Source of the DNA: Desulfurococcales archaeon
GTDB lineage: Archaea > Thermoproteota > Thermoprotei_A > Sulfolobales > Acidilobaceae
Length of the DNA: 22,331 nucleotides
Assembly (NCBI GenBank): GCA_015521095.1
Contig: WAOU01000018.1
Location: 1 to 22,331 of the forward strand
Direction: 5' to 3'
This document shows, piece by piece, positions 7,123 through 14,227 of the stretch. The notes below the pieces were generated by a model that ran no database searches, was not told the DNA's origin, and was given only the letters and a program-made list of their open reading frames with translations. A program made the translations under genes and the position numbers. How positions within the stretch are numbered: position 1 is the first letter of the stretch; each line of letters opens with the position of its first letter.

Positions 7123-10100
7123 ATTCTTCGACCCTCCCTACTCGTCACGACTATGGTCGCCATAGAGATGCATTCGTGGAACGAGCCACTAGGTGGTTTA
7201 GACTGTCTTAGCTCGTCTGGGATTTTGCTAATTGCTGAAGCCAATGGCCCTATTTCATTGTATACTTCTTCGAGTACTTTAACTCTAGTTGTTTTCCCAG
7301 TCTCGATCTCATTCATTCTCTGTTCTAGCTGGCGAGTCCTCTCCTCTGAAACCAGATGCGGTATGTTTCTTATTACTTCGACCGCTTTATCACCTAGTGG
7401 TTTAAAGTCGTCTTTATACTCTACTATGCTCTTTGTAAGATAGTTATACACGTGTTCACCTCTGATCGTAGATATGAGATAGTCTCCTTTCGCACCAGGT
7501 GGCCTAGTAATATAACGTCTTCTAAGCAGTGTCTCTATTATCTTAGCATACGTGCTTGGCCTACCGATGCCTCGCTTCTTCATTTCCTCTATTACGTCTC
7601 CTTGGGTATATAGTGGTACAAGGGGTACCTTGTATACCTCTATCTTAGACCAGAACGATCCCACTGGTAGTTCTTCGGAGAGCCTAGTGTAGGGCCATAT
7701 GAGTAGGAAGCCCATTTCGTACTCAGATCTAGCGGCTAGGATAACTCTCTCGGCTTCAAACCACGCATCATATGGTGGGAAGCTTACTTTGTACTTTACT
7801 CGTCTAACCTTAGCTTCCCTCATCTGACTCGCTATGAATCTCCTGAATATTAGATCGTAAAGTCTTAGATGTCTCTGTGTGATCTGGCCGGGGAACTCAA
7901 GTACTCCTTCGTCTACAAGGTTTCTTAGTCTATCCGCGTCGATCGGCCGTGTAGGCCTGATTGCTTCGTGGGCTCCTCCCTCACCCCACTGCCTAGGCTT
8001 GAATAGTTCTCTATATGATTCTCCGAAGCGCTCGCTTAGCCATTCCCTTGCAACCTGTATTCCTTTGTCACTTACCCGTGTGCTATCGGTCCTATGGTAT
8101 GTTATGAGACCCCATTCGAAGAGGTTTTGAGCTAGTCTCATTGTTTCCGGTGCGCTCATTCTTAGTATCCTGCTTGCATCGAATAGAAGAGCATCTGTAG
8201 TGTACGGTGGAGGCGGATAGAGGTTATCCTCTCTCTCCTCTAGTAGCTCTATAGAGACTTCATGCTCGACGAGTTTCTTTCCTTTGAGGGCTCTCTGTAG
8301 TTCTATTACCTCTCCCTTTAACTCGTCTATTCTTGTGCTGAGATACGCTCCGTCTATGTGGATCCTAATGGCTAGAACCTTTTTCTTTGATTCGTGTGTT
8401 CTCTGTACTATCCATCCCAGAACAGGGGTCTGTACTCTTCCCGCGCTTAGGTTATAGTAGAATCTCATTGATGAGCATCTCTCTAGCTCATGGGATATGA
8501 ACATTTGTTTCTTTCCTGGAACAGCATAGAAGTCTTTCAGCATCTGACAATAGTGTCTGGGCCAGAAGTGGCACCAGAGTAGAGGCGAGAGCGAGAAGCC
8601 TATCCATCTATCTTCAACTCTTCGCACTATCTGTGCATCTATTAGATTCTGGTCGAATTCTCTAGTGTTCTTTAATGCCTCTAGTATAGCTCTTTTAGTA
8701 ACCTCGTGGAACTCGAGTCTTTCTATCCTTCTACTATATGGTCTCAAGAGAACCGATACGTCCCATCCTATCTTCTCTCCCTCAACATCGGGATCAGTCC
8801 CGATCAATACTGTATCTACTTCCCATGCTATTCTGCGGAGATCACTCACTATTTGTCTAGAATCTCTTATCCTTGTACTGCCACATACAGGGCATTTGTC
8901 TACGTCCGCGGTGAATTGGTGTCCGCAGTTTAGGCATCTCTTAATACTCGTGTAGACGGGAATGAATTCTTTATCATTCCTATTTTCCTCGATGATGACA
9001 CCGAATATATCCTCCTCCATGGGTTTACCTAGTACTCTGTAGTCGCCTTTGTCCGCGTATGGGGAAAGATCGTATACGTGGCCGCCGCTGGCAGCTATGC
9101 TTAGAATGTAGTCTCCGACTGCTACCTCGTATACCCTTAAACCTCCTGGTAGGAGTCGTATGCTTGGTTGTCCAAAGAAACCGGCTATGGTTCTAGCCTT
9201 GTTCGGTGATTCTACTACGAGTAGGGCGGTCTTGACGAGATCCTTTAGTTTTATTGCTCCCCTCTTTAGCTCCTTTACTTTTCTCCTGTCCTCATCTATC
9301 TCTCTCAGTACTTGGTCGAGGTCGAGCTCCTCGAGGCGTTGCCATTTTGCTTCGACGAACCATTGTGTACGCCTTATGAGTCCATTTAGCACTTGTTCAT
9401 AGTCGACGACTACTATGCTAAGTCCTCTTGTTATTCCTCCCGCGTAGAGCCTGCTTGTTCTGCCACTTGCTTGTATGTAAGTTGGTGCATCAGCTATGAG
9501 GACATATCTTTTGCCGTCTTCTTTGATTACAGCTACGTCTGTTCTACTCTCTAGGAATTCCCATACATCGTCTTCCTCCATCGCTTGTCTTAGGAAATTA
9601 TATGCCTCTGCCACGAGGCGTGTAGGACTTCCTGATTCGTCGACATCTCCACTCATTACACGTTCTGCGATCATGTGGAGAGCCGCAGGGCTAAGTCTCC
9701 GCATGAGATCCCTTAGCCTTGCCATGTATACTCTTGCTGTGTTAGCTATATCCTCCATTGGGGCTTCTACTAGAAGAGATAGTAGTCTTATCATCCTGGC
9801 TGGGTGAGGGTCTCCTATATCGGCAGAAAATTTATGTCTTGGAACACCTGCGAAAACAGCGTACCTTACTACCTCGGGTAAATCGAGTCCTCTTACTAGT
9901 ACCCCATAGTAGTTAGCGACGCCAACTAATACGTCTAGTTCTCCGCTGGCGTACCCGTCTATTATCTTCGTAGGCTTCTTACTATGGAATGCCTCTGCCT
10001 TAATGCCTTCGTTACGGAGTCTCTCCGCGATTGTCTCCGCTCCCTCGATACCCTGATCTATGGGTACATATACGAGGCCTCCTTTCCCTAGTCTTTTTAC

Positions 10101-11201
10101 GAGTTCAACTACGCGATCTATGATACCATTTTCTGGATAAGTATAGGTATCATATACTCTTCTTAGTCCTAGATCGCTTCTTCCCCCGGCCTCGAAGCCT
10201 AGGAGGCTCCTGAATAACTTTACTCGTGCCCCTCTAGGCCTTCCCGTCGCGGTACTAACTATTAGGCTTGCAACATTCTTTTTGACATTATTTATGTACT
10301 CCTGTAACTTCGATATTCTCGCCTCGATACGTGCAAGCTCCTTTCTCACGTTCTCTGCTTGGTCTCTACGGCGCTCCTGAAGCCTAACAAGTCTATTATA
10401 GAGCGTGGCTCTTCGCACCTGGAGCCTGAGAAGTTCTGCTCCCTTCTCCAGATCCTCCTCGGTGAAGCCCACGATTTTTAGGACTGTATCTACGCTTTTA
10501 GCACTCTTCAGCACGGCGTCAACGTCGTCTACGAATACGAGTCTATATCTTGTCTTAGAGACGAGATCAACGTTCTTCCTTGCAAAAGCGGCTGTAGTGA
10601 CTAGAACTCCGAACTCGCCTTTTTCCAGTTTCTCCATGGCTTCTTGACGTTTTTTCCTGCCCATTTTGCTATGTATGATAAGTATCCCTGGATCGCATCC
10701 TACCTTCTCAATGACCGAGAGAGCCTTTCTTTCAACTTGTTGTACGAGGGGAGTCGTGGGGAGAATAATATAGGCTTTTTCGCCGCTGCACGCGTAGTAT
10801 ATACTTGCTACTACTCCAAAAGTCGTCTTTCCGACTCCTGTAGGTGCCACTATAGAAAAACTATCCCTCCTCGCTAATCTCCTCGCCCACGTCCGTTGTG
10901 CTCCCCAGGGAGGACTCTCAATAGCTTTCTCGAAAAACCTTATGAGTCTTAAACTCTCCTCTTCTAGCGAGGCTAATTCTTTATAGTTGTTTATAGATCC
11001 AGCATCCTTCAATAACTCGTTTATGGAGAGGATATCATATTCTTCACGAGAATTCCTCGATAATAGCTCGTCACTAATACATTGAGGACATGGGAGACCA
11101 CGTATTAGTCTAGCCTCTGTATTAGACCCGCCACAATTAGGGCACGAGTGCCGGTAAATTCCCCGTCCTCGAGAGAATCTTTGCATAGGCAATGGCACCA
11201 T
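7119..11201 (-). CDS. rgy: Reverse gyrase
   Basis: A 1360-residue fusion of a helicase-like module and a type IA topoisomerase, the hallmark enzyme of hyperthermophiles that introduces positive supercoils at the cost of ATP. Visible in order: zinc finger 1 (C20, C23, C38, C41), Walker A APTGVGKTT (119-127), the DDVD box (225-228), a coiled-coil-like stretch (about 250-310), the motif QASGRTSR (577-584), TOPRIM start VVESPNKA (662-669), zinc finger 2 (C756, C759, C770, C773), TOPRIM acidic motif DPDVEGE (803-809), and catalytic Tyr1035 in GLITYHRTDS. No intein interrupts it, although the length is at the long end for the family (often about 1050-1250). A TATA box (minus strand, 11251-11263) lies about 55 bases before the ATG. 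It is the first gene of an operon with the nitrilase-like gene. Confidence 0.99.
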   Translation of the reverse strand: MVPLPMQRFSRGRGIYRHSCPNCGGSNTEARLIRGLPCPQCISDELLSRNSREEYDILSINELLKDAGSINNYKELASLEEESLRLIRFFEKAIESPPWGAQRTWARRLARRDSFSIVAPTGVGKTTFGVVASIYYACSGEKAYIILPTTPLVQQVERKALSVIEKVGCDPGILIIHSKMGRKKRQEAMEKLEKGEFGVLVTTAAFARKNVDLVSKTRYRLVFVDDVDAVLKSAKSVDTVLKIVGFTEEDLEKGAELLRLQVRRATLYNRLVRLQERRRDQAENVRKELARIEARISKLQEYINNVKKNVASLIVSTATGRPRGARVKLFRSLLGFEAGGRSDLGLRRVYDTYTYPENGIIDRVVELVKRLGKGGLVYVPIDQGIEGAETIAERLRNEGIKAEAFHSKKPTKIIDGYASGELDVLVGVANYYGVLVRGLDLPEVVRYAVFAGVPRHKFSADIGDPHPARMIRLLSLLVEAPMEDIANTARVYMARLRDLMRRLSPAALHMIAERVMSGDVDESGSPTRLVAEAYNFLRQAMEEDDVWEFLESRTDVAVIKEDGKRYVLIADAPTYIQASGRTSRLYAGGITRGLSIVVVDYEQVLNGLIRRTQWFVEAKWQRLEELDLDQVLREIDEDRRKVKELKRGAIKLKDLVKTALLVVESPNKARTIAGFFGQPSIRLLPGGLRVYEVAVGDYILSIAASGGHVYDLSPYADKGDYRVLGKPMEEDIFGVIIEENRNDKEFIPVYTSIKRCLNCGHQFTADVDKCPVCGSTRIRDSRQIVSDLRRIAWEVDTVLIGTDPDVEGEKIGWDVSVLLRPYSRRIERLEFHEVTKRAILEALKNTREFDQNLIDAQIVRRVEDRWIGFSLSPLLWCHFWPRHYCQMLKDFYAVPGKKQMFISHELERCSSMRFYYNLSAGRVQTPVLGWIVQRTHESKKKVLAIRIHIDGAYLSTRIDELKGEVIELQRALKGKKLVEHEVSIELLEEREDNLYPPPPYTTDALLFDASRILRMSAPETMRLAQNLFEWGLITYHRTDSTRVSDKGIQVAREWLSERFGESYRELFKPRQWGEGGAHEAIRPTRPIDADRLRNLVDEGVLEFPGQITQRHLRLYDLIFRRFIASQMREAKVRRVKYKVSFPPYDAWFEAERVILAARSEYEMGFLLIWPYTRLSEELPVGSFWSKIEVYKVPLVPLYTQGDVIEEMKKRGIGRPSTYAKIIETLLRRRYITRPPGAKGDYLISTIRGEHVYNYLTKSIVEYKDDFKPLGDKAVEVIRNIPHLVSEERTRQLEQRMNEIETGKTTRVKVLEEVYNEIGPLASAISKIPDELRQSKPPSGSFHECISMATIVVTSREGRRI

Positions 11202-11250
11202 CCGGCTTACCGACCTGGTGTATCCAGATAAGGTTGATTATGAATATTAC

Positions 11251-11263
11251 AATATAATAAAAA
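11251..11263 (-). promoter_or_regulatory. TATA box of the reverse gyrase operon
   Basis: The minus strand reads TTTTTATTATATT. Transcription would begin near 11231, leaving a leader of about 30 bases. No strong ribosome binding site is seen before the ATG at 11201. Confidence 0.45.
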
Positions 11264-11334
11264 TTATGTCGTTGAATTGTACTTATTCATATATCTGAAT
11301 TTTTCGTCAGAAGTCGTATCCAATCCACGGCATA

Positions 11335-11343
11335 ACTATATAA
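11335..11343 (+). promoter_or_regulatory. TATA box of the 45-residue gene
   Basis: ACTATATAA lies about 49 bases before the ATG at 11384. Transcription would begin near 11365, just before the GAGGTGA ribosome binding site at 11372-11378. Confidence 0.5.
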
Positions 11344-11383
11344 CTATTCGACAACCATAGTAATAAATGACGAGGTGAGAAAT

Positions 11384-11521
11384 ATGATAACAAACACTCT
11401 ACGCGGGAAAACCACCAAGAGAGAATTAAGAAAAGAAAAGACACTGACAATAATAGTCACTAAAGAAGACAAAGAGCTCCTTGACTGGCACATAGCAGAG
11501 ATAACTGGACTCGGATGTTAA
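11384..11521 (+). CDS. Small basic protein, 45 residues, possibly half a ribbon-helix-helix
   Basis: A short gene with unusually complete signals: a TATA box at 11335-11343, a near-perfect ribosome binding site GAGGTGA at 11372-11378, ATG five bases later, and a TAA stop. The product has a very basic N-terminal half (many Lys/Arg in residues 8-20), then a predicted beta-strand TLTIIVT (20-26), then an amphipathic helix (KEDKELLDWHIAEITG) and a C-terminal Cys. Strand plus helix resembles the first half of a ribbon-helix-helix DNA-binding fold, but the second helix is absent, so that reading is tentative. It sits between the divergent reverse gyrase gene and the convergent GTPase gene. I know no named family for it. 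It is not an obvious fragment: no continuation is visible after the stop. Confidence 0.7.
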   Translation: MITNTLRGKTTKRELRKEKTLTIIVTKEDKELLDWHIAEITGLGC

Positions 11522-11567
11522 ATAGAACCCTATTCTATCAATCATCTATAATATTCTTAATTATGTA

Positions 11568-11587
11568 CCTAGGCGATTGAACCTAGG
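11568..11587. repeat. Inverted repeat CCTAGG / CCTAGG, possible terminator stem
   Basis: Two copies of the six-base palindrome CCTAGG, eight bases apart, lie between the convergent 45-residue gene and the GTPase gene; the second copy covers the GTPase stop codon. In RNA from either strand they could form a 6-bp stem, and T-rich DNA lies around it. A role in ending transcription from both sides is inference. Confidence 0.35.
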
Positions 11588-12377
11588 AAAGCAGATATTC
11601 TTCTGGCGGAACATAGAATCTTATCTTATTCTTATGATAGTCCCTTATAATAGTACGTGCAGCCTGCTCAATCAACGGTTCCTTATCGAGCTTATAGAAC
11701 CATCCCCTTTTCCTAGCTAGTTCTTCAAGAATCATAAGCGGGTCTCTCGTCTCTATTCCATAAGCATCATGTATAGCTCTAGGATTATACTTTAGGATCC
11801 TTTCTATTAGGGCCATTGCAGGTCTAACAGGATCTACTAGCTCGTCCGGGCTCCTTCCTCTTATAATTGACTCGGGCCATCCACCCTCTATAGGTATAAC
11901 GCCGGGAGTATCAATCATATAGAAGCCGGGTTCTATCTTCAATAACTGTATGCTTTTCGTATAGCCAGGACTGCCAGGTATTGGGCTAGTGGAGGCTCCT
12001 TTTCTCCCTCGAAGTGCGTTGATTATGCTTGATTTACCTGTCTTCGGATAGCCGACAACTGCTACTGAGAACGGTTTTATTGGAGCCACAGACTTAATGA
12101 ATCCTCTAAGAACCCTTGTTCCAAGCCTTTTAGTTGCACTAACATACATAACCTCGAATCCTTGCCCTTCAATTATACGCTTCCATTTCTCTGCGACCAT
12201 CCTTGGAACTAGGTCTGACTTGTTTAATACTATGATCAACTCTTTATCCAATGCATTTACCATGCTCTCGACTCTTCGACTCCGCGTATGTATTGGATCC
12301 CTTATATCAACTACTTCTACTACGACATCCGCGTTCTTAATAGTCCGTGCCAGCAGTCTCCAGCTTGCAAGCTCCAT
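11583..12377 (-). CDS. Circularly permuted YlqF/Nug1-type GTPase
   Basis: A GTPase with motifs in the permuted order G4-G5-G1-G2-G3. Counted from an upstream ATG at 12395, these are NKSD (58-61), SAT (86-88), GYPKTGKSS (115-123), GYT (144-146) and DTPG (162-165). This order defines the YlqF/YawG family, whose bacterial (RbgA) and eukaryotic (Nog2, Nug1, Lsg1) members act in maturation of the large ribosomal subunit; an analogous role is likely here. After the GTPase core, a helical domain of about 70 residues follows. I prefer ATG 12377 (264 residues), because AAGGTG at 12386-12391 lies eight bases before it and two earlier in-frame ATGs overlap or nearly abut that site. The gene ends head-on against the 45-residue gene. 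It may have its own promoter in the 165 bases after the ferredoxin gene. Confidence 0.93.
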   Translation of the reverse strand: MELASWRLLARTIKNADVVVEVVDIRDPIHTRSRRVESMVNALDKELIIVLNKSDLVPRMVAEKWKRIIEGQGFEVMYVSATKRLGTRVLRGFIKSVAPIKPFSVAVVGYPKTGKSSIINALRGRKGASTSPIPGSPGYTKSIQLLKIEPGFYMIDTPGVIPIEGGWPESIIRGRSPDELVDPVRPAMALIERILKYNPRAIHDAYGIETRDPLMILEELARKRGWFYKLDKEPLIEQAARTIIRDYHKNKIRFYVPPEEYLLS

Positions 12378-12542
12378 TGCCATTACACCTTTCATATCTA
12401 GGGTCTCTTACTTCGTCTCCCTCAAGAACTGCTATATTGTGGAAGTTATATCTAATTCTGTCTTGACTATGTGAAGGAAATCGTGCGCCCGGGGAAAAAC
12501 AACTGTTTTGAATTGTAAACTCCAAACAATGTATTGTGTGGA

Positions 12543-12782
12543 TTATGCTTCTTCGACGATAATTATGTTGACAGGACAGCTGTCTGCTGCTTCCTGGACA
12601 CAGTCCTTTAGGTCGTCTGGTACTTCTCCCTCAGCATTGTTGTCTGGGCTTACTCTGAACTGTGGAACTATTTCGCTCTTTCCGTCGTCGTCGTTTATCT
12701 GGAAGACTTCTCCACAGATCGATACACATACCATGTCTGAGATACAGGAGTCTCTTGGCTCTATCTTTACTTTTACCGGCAT
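12543..12782 (-). CDS. Single-cluster ferredoxin with Asp cluster ligand
   Basis: A 79-residue acidic ferredoxin. The cluster motif is C13-x2-D16-x2-C19-x3-C23 with a distant C69-P, as in Pyrococcus furiosus ferredoxin, where Asp replaces the second Cys and the cluster converts easily between 3Fe and 4Fe forms. A further Cys61 corresponds to the Pyrococcus Cys that forms a disulfide. The residue after C23 is Gly instead of the usual Pro. Such ferredoxins take electrons from pyruvate, 2-oxoacid and aldehyde oxidoreductases in anaerobic hyperthermophiles. A TATA element (CATTAAATA) at 12831-12839 and purine-rich GAGG signals upstream support the ATG at 12782. A T-rich run follows at about 12498-12506. 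Confidence 0.95.
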   Translation of the reverse strand: MPVKVKIEPRDSCISDMVCVSICGEVFQINDDDGKSEIVPQFRVSPDNNAEGEVPDDLKDCVQEAADSCPVNIIIVEEA

Positions 12783-12830
12783 GGTTCCTCGCCTCTCTAG
12801 TTAATTCATGATATGACTACGTGAATCCGG

Positions 12831-12839
12831 TATTTAATG
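12831..12839 (-). promoter_or_regulatory. TATA box of the ferredoxin gene
   Basis: The minus strand reads CATTAAATA. Transcription would begin near 12809, leaving a leader of about 27 bases with purine-rich ribosome binding bases. Confidence 0.4.
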
Positions 12840-12942
12840 TTTAGATATTGATAGAATATTGGTATAGGCAGTGATGATTTTAAACCCTTATAGGAAGATT
12901 CTATGGGACCAGATACTATGACACCAAATAGCATTCAATAGG

Positions 12943-12951
12943 CTAAATATT
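12943..12951 (+). promoter_or_regulatory. TATA box of the PAC2-Hsp20 operon
   Basis: CTAAATATT is centred 36 bases before the ATG at 12983, so the leader would be about 10 bases long. There is a second AT element further up at about 12877-12885 (TTTTAAACC). Confidence 0.4.
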
Positions 12952-12982
12952 ATTCCTCGAACATACATTGTAAAACAAGGGG

Positions 12983-13759
12983 ATGAACTTGCCCAGATTC
13001 TATGAAGAAATAGTCAATGGCTTCCTCTTCCAAGAGTACGATGCTCCCGAAATAGATACATTGATCCTTGGTCTTCCAGATGTCGGCCTCGTCGGCGCTA
13101 TTACCGCTATACATCTAATCAAGGAACTAAACATGAAGGATATAGTAGGAATAGATAACTATACAGCCCTTCCTCCAGTAGCAGTTATCATGGAGGGCAA
13201 ACCAAAGCTTCCCATCAGAATATATGCTAAAGATAACCTGGGCGTCCTAGTAACAGACGTACCATTAGCACCCTCAAGCATACCACTATTCTCCGAGGCA
13301 CTCGTTAGATATGCCAAGAGTAGAGGTGTAAAGACTCTCATAAGCGTTACCGGTCTAGGTAACCCGGGAAGAATAGAGATAGAGAAACCAAACCTTTATT
13401 TAATCGGCTCCAATCAAGATAACGTTAAGCAATTTTCAGAAAAGCTCAATCCTAAAGATATAAACCAGGGGATCCTAGTAGGCCCCTACGCGATAATACT
13501 TAAGGAAAGTATCCGCTTAAATCTGAATAATATTGTGCTAATGGTGGACTCCTTCATCGATATACCCGATCCGGGGGCAGCAGCCGTCGCAATAGAATCC
13601 CTGAACAAGATACTAGATCTGGACATAGATGTCACTAAACTATTAGAAGAAGAAGACAAGATAAAGCTAAGGCTAAAGGAGCTAATGAAGGAAACAAAGA
13701 ATGTGATGGCAAGAATGGGTAAAACATACGAGTATCGGCCTACGCTGATCTATACCTAG
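12983..13759 (+). CDS. PAC2-family proteasome assembly chaperone with C-terminal HbYX tail
   Basis: A 258-residue member of the PAC2 family, recognised by GLPDVGLVGAI (30-40) and a conserved VTGLGNPG-like stretch (122-129). Archaeal relatives (PbaA/PbaB) bind the 20S proteasome. The last three residues are I-Y-T, a hydrophobic-Tyr-any motif (HbYX) that in PbaB and proteasomal ATPases docks into pockets of the alpha ring. A charged, probably coiled-coil stretch lies before it (about 213-245). The ATG at 12983 directly follows AGGGG; a TTG at 12989 would have better spacing. A TATA element lies at 12943-12951. The Hsp20-like gene follows in the same direction after 28 bases, so a small protein-quality operon is likely. 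Confidence 0.9.
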   Translation: MNLPRFYEEIVNGFLFQEYDAPEIDTLILGLPDVGLVGAITAIHLIKELNMKDIVGIDNYTALPPVAVIMEGKPKLPIRIYAKDNLGVLVTDVPLAPSSIPLFSEALVRYAKSRGVKTLISVTGLGNPGRIEIEKPNLYLIGSNQDNVKQFSEKLNPKDINQGILVGPYAIILKESIRLNLNNIVLMVDSFIDIPDPGAAAVAIESLNKILDLDIDVTKLLEEEDKIKLRLKELMKETKNVMARMGKTYEYRPTLIYT

Positions 13760-13787
13760 CTTGATTAGTGGCCAGGACGGTGAGACG

Positions 13788-14225
13788 ATGTCTGCGCGGG
13801 GAGATCCCTTCGAAGAAATGCTACGCAGGATATACAGAGAGTTTCGGAACATAATAGATCAAATAGAGCGAGTCTATGACGAGGAAGCTCTAGAGGATGT
13901 GTTCTATGAAAGAACAAGACAATATAGTAGGGGATCTATAGAGCCCCTCATTAGTATATTTGATATGGGTGATTCCATAAGAATCATAATTGATCTTCCA
14001 GGAGCTAAAGAATCGACTATTGATGTCCGAGTCTATGAGGACTATATACATGTAACAGCAAGTCTCGATGAGAGAATGGTTAAGGACGCGTTTCCAGAGC
14101 TTAGCTGGGCCCATAGAATACGCAGGTTCGAGGGTAGATACAGGTTACCGGCTAGGATAGATGTTAGAAGGATAACGATGGAGAAAAAAGGATCACGTAT
14201 AATACTGACTGCTCCGAAGATCTAA
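13788..14225 (+). CDS. Hsp20 / alpha-crystallin-like small heat-shock protein
   Basis: A 145-residue protein with an acidic, helical N-terminal part (about 1-50) and an Hsp20-type beta-sandwich: FDMGDSIRIIIDLPGA, a DVRVYEDYIHVTA strand pair, then RRFEGRYRLPARID, which matches the conserved F-R-LP part of the family. The usual GxL signature near the end is not clear, and the protein stops right after the last strand (LTAPKI), so the C-terminal IxI tail that helps oligomer assembly is missing. It may therefore be a small or dimeric form, or a CS-like relative. The ATG at 13788 is chosen because GGTGA at 13779-13783 precedes it; an in-frame TTG at 13761 is less likely. It follows the PAC2 gene by 28 bases and ends two bases from the convergent oxidoreductase gene. 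Confidence 0.85.
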   Translation: MSARGDPFEEMLRRIYREFRNIIDQIERVYDEEALEDVFYERTRQYSRGSIEPLISIFDMGDSIRIIIDLPGAKESTIDVRVYEDYIHVTASLDERMVKDAFPELSWAHRIRRFEGRYRLPARIDVRRITMEKKGSRIILTAPKI

Positions 14226-14227
14226 TG

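Noticed and set aside
7119..11201. Possible intein in the long reverse gyrase
   Set aside because: All motifs are in normal order, and I see no splicing-junction Cys/Ser with His-Asn and no homing-endonuclease motifs.
12337..12525. Minus-strand frame of 62 codons between ferredoxin and GTPase
   Set aside because: It overlaps the start of the GTPase in another frame, shows no domain, and holds the probable GTPase promoter region.
12903..12941. Twelve-codon frame before the PAC2 gene, with an AT element upstream
   Set aside because: Too short to judge; the nearer TATA box at 12943 explains PAC2 expression without it.
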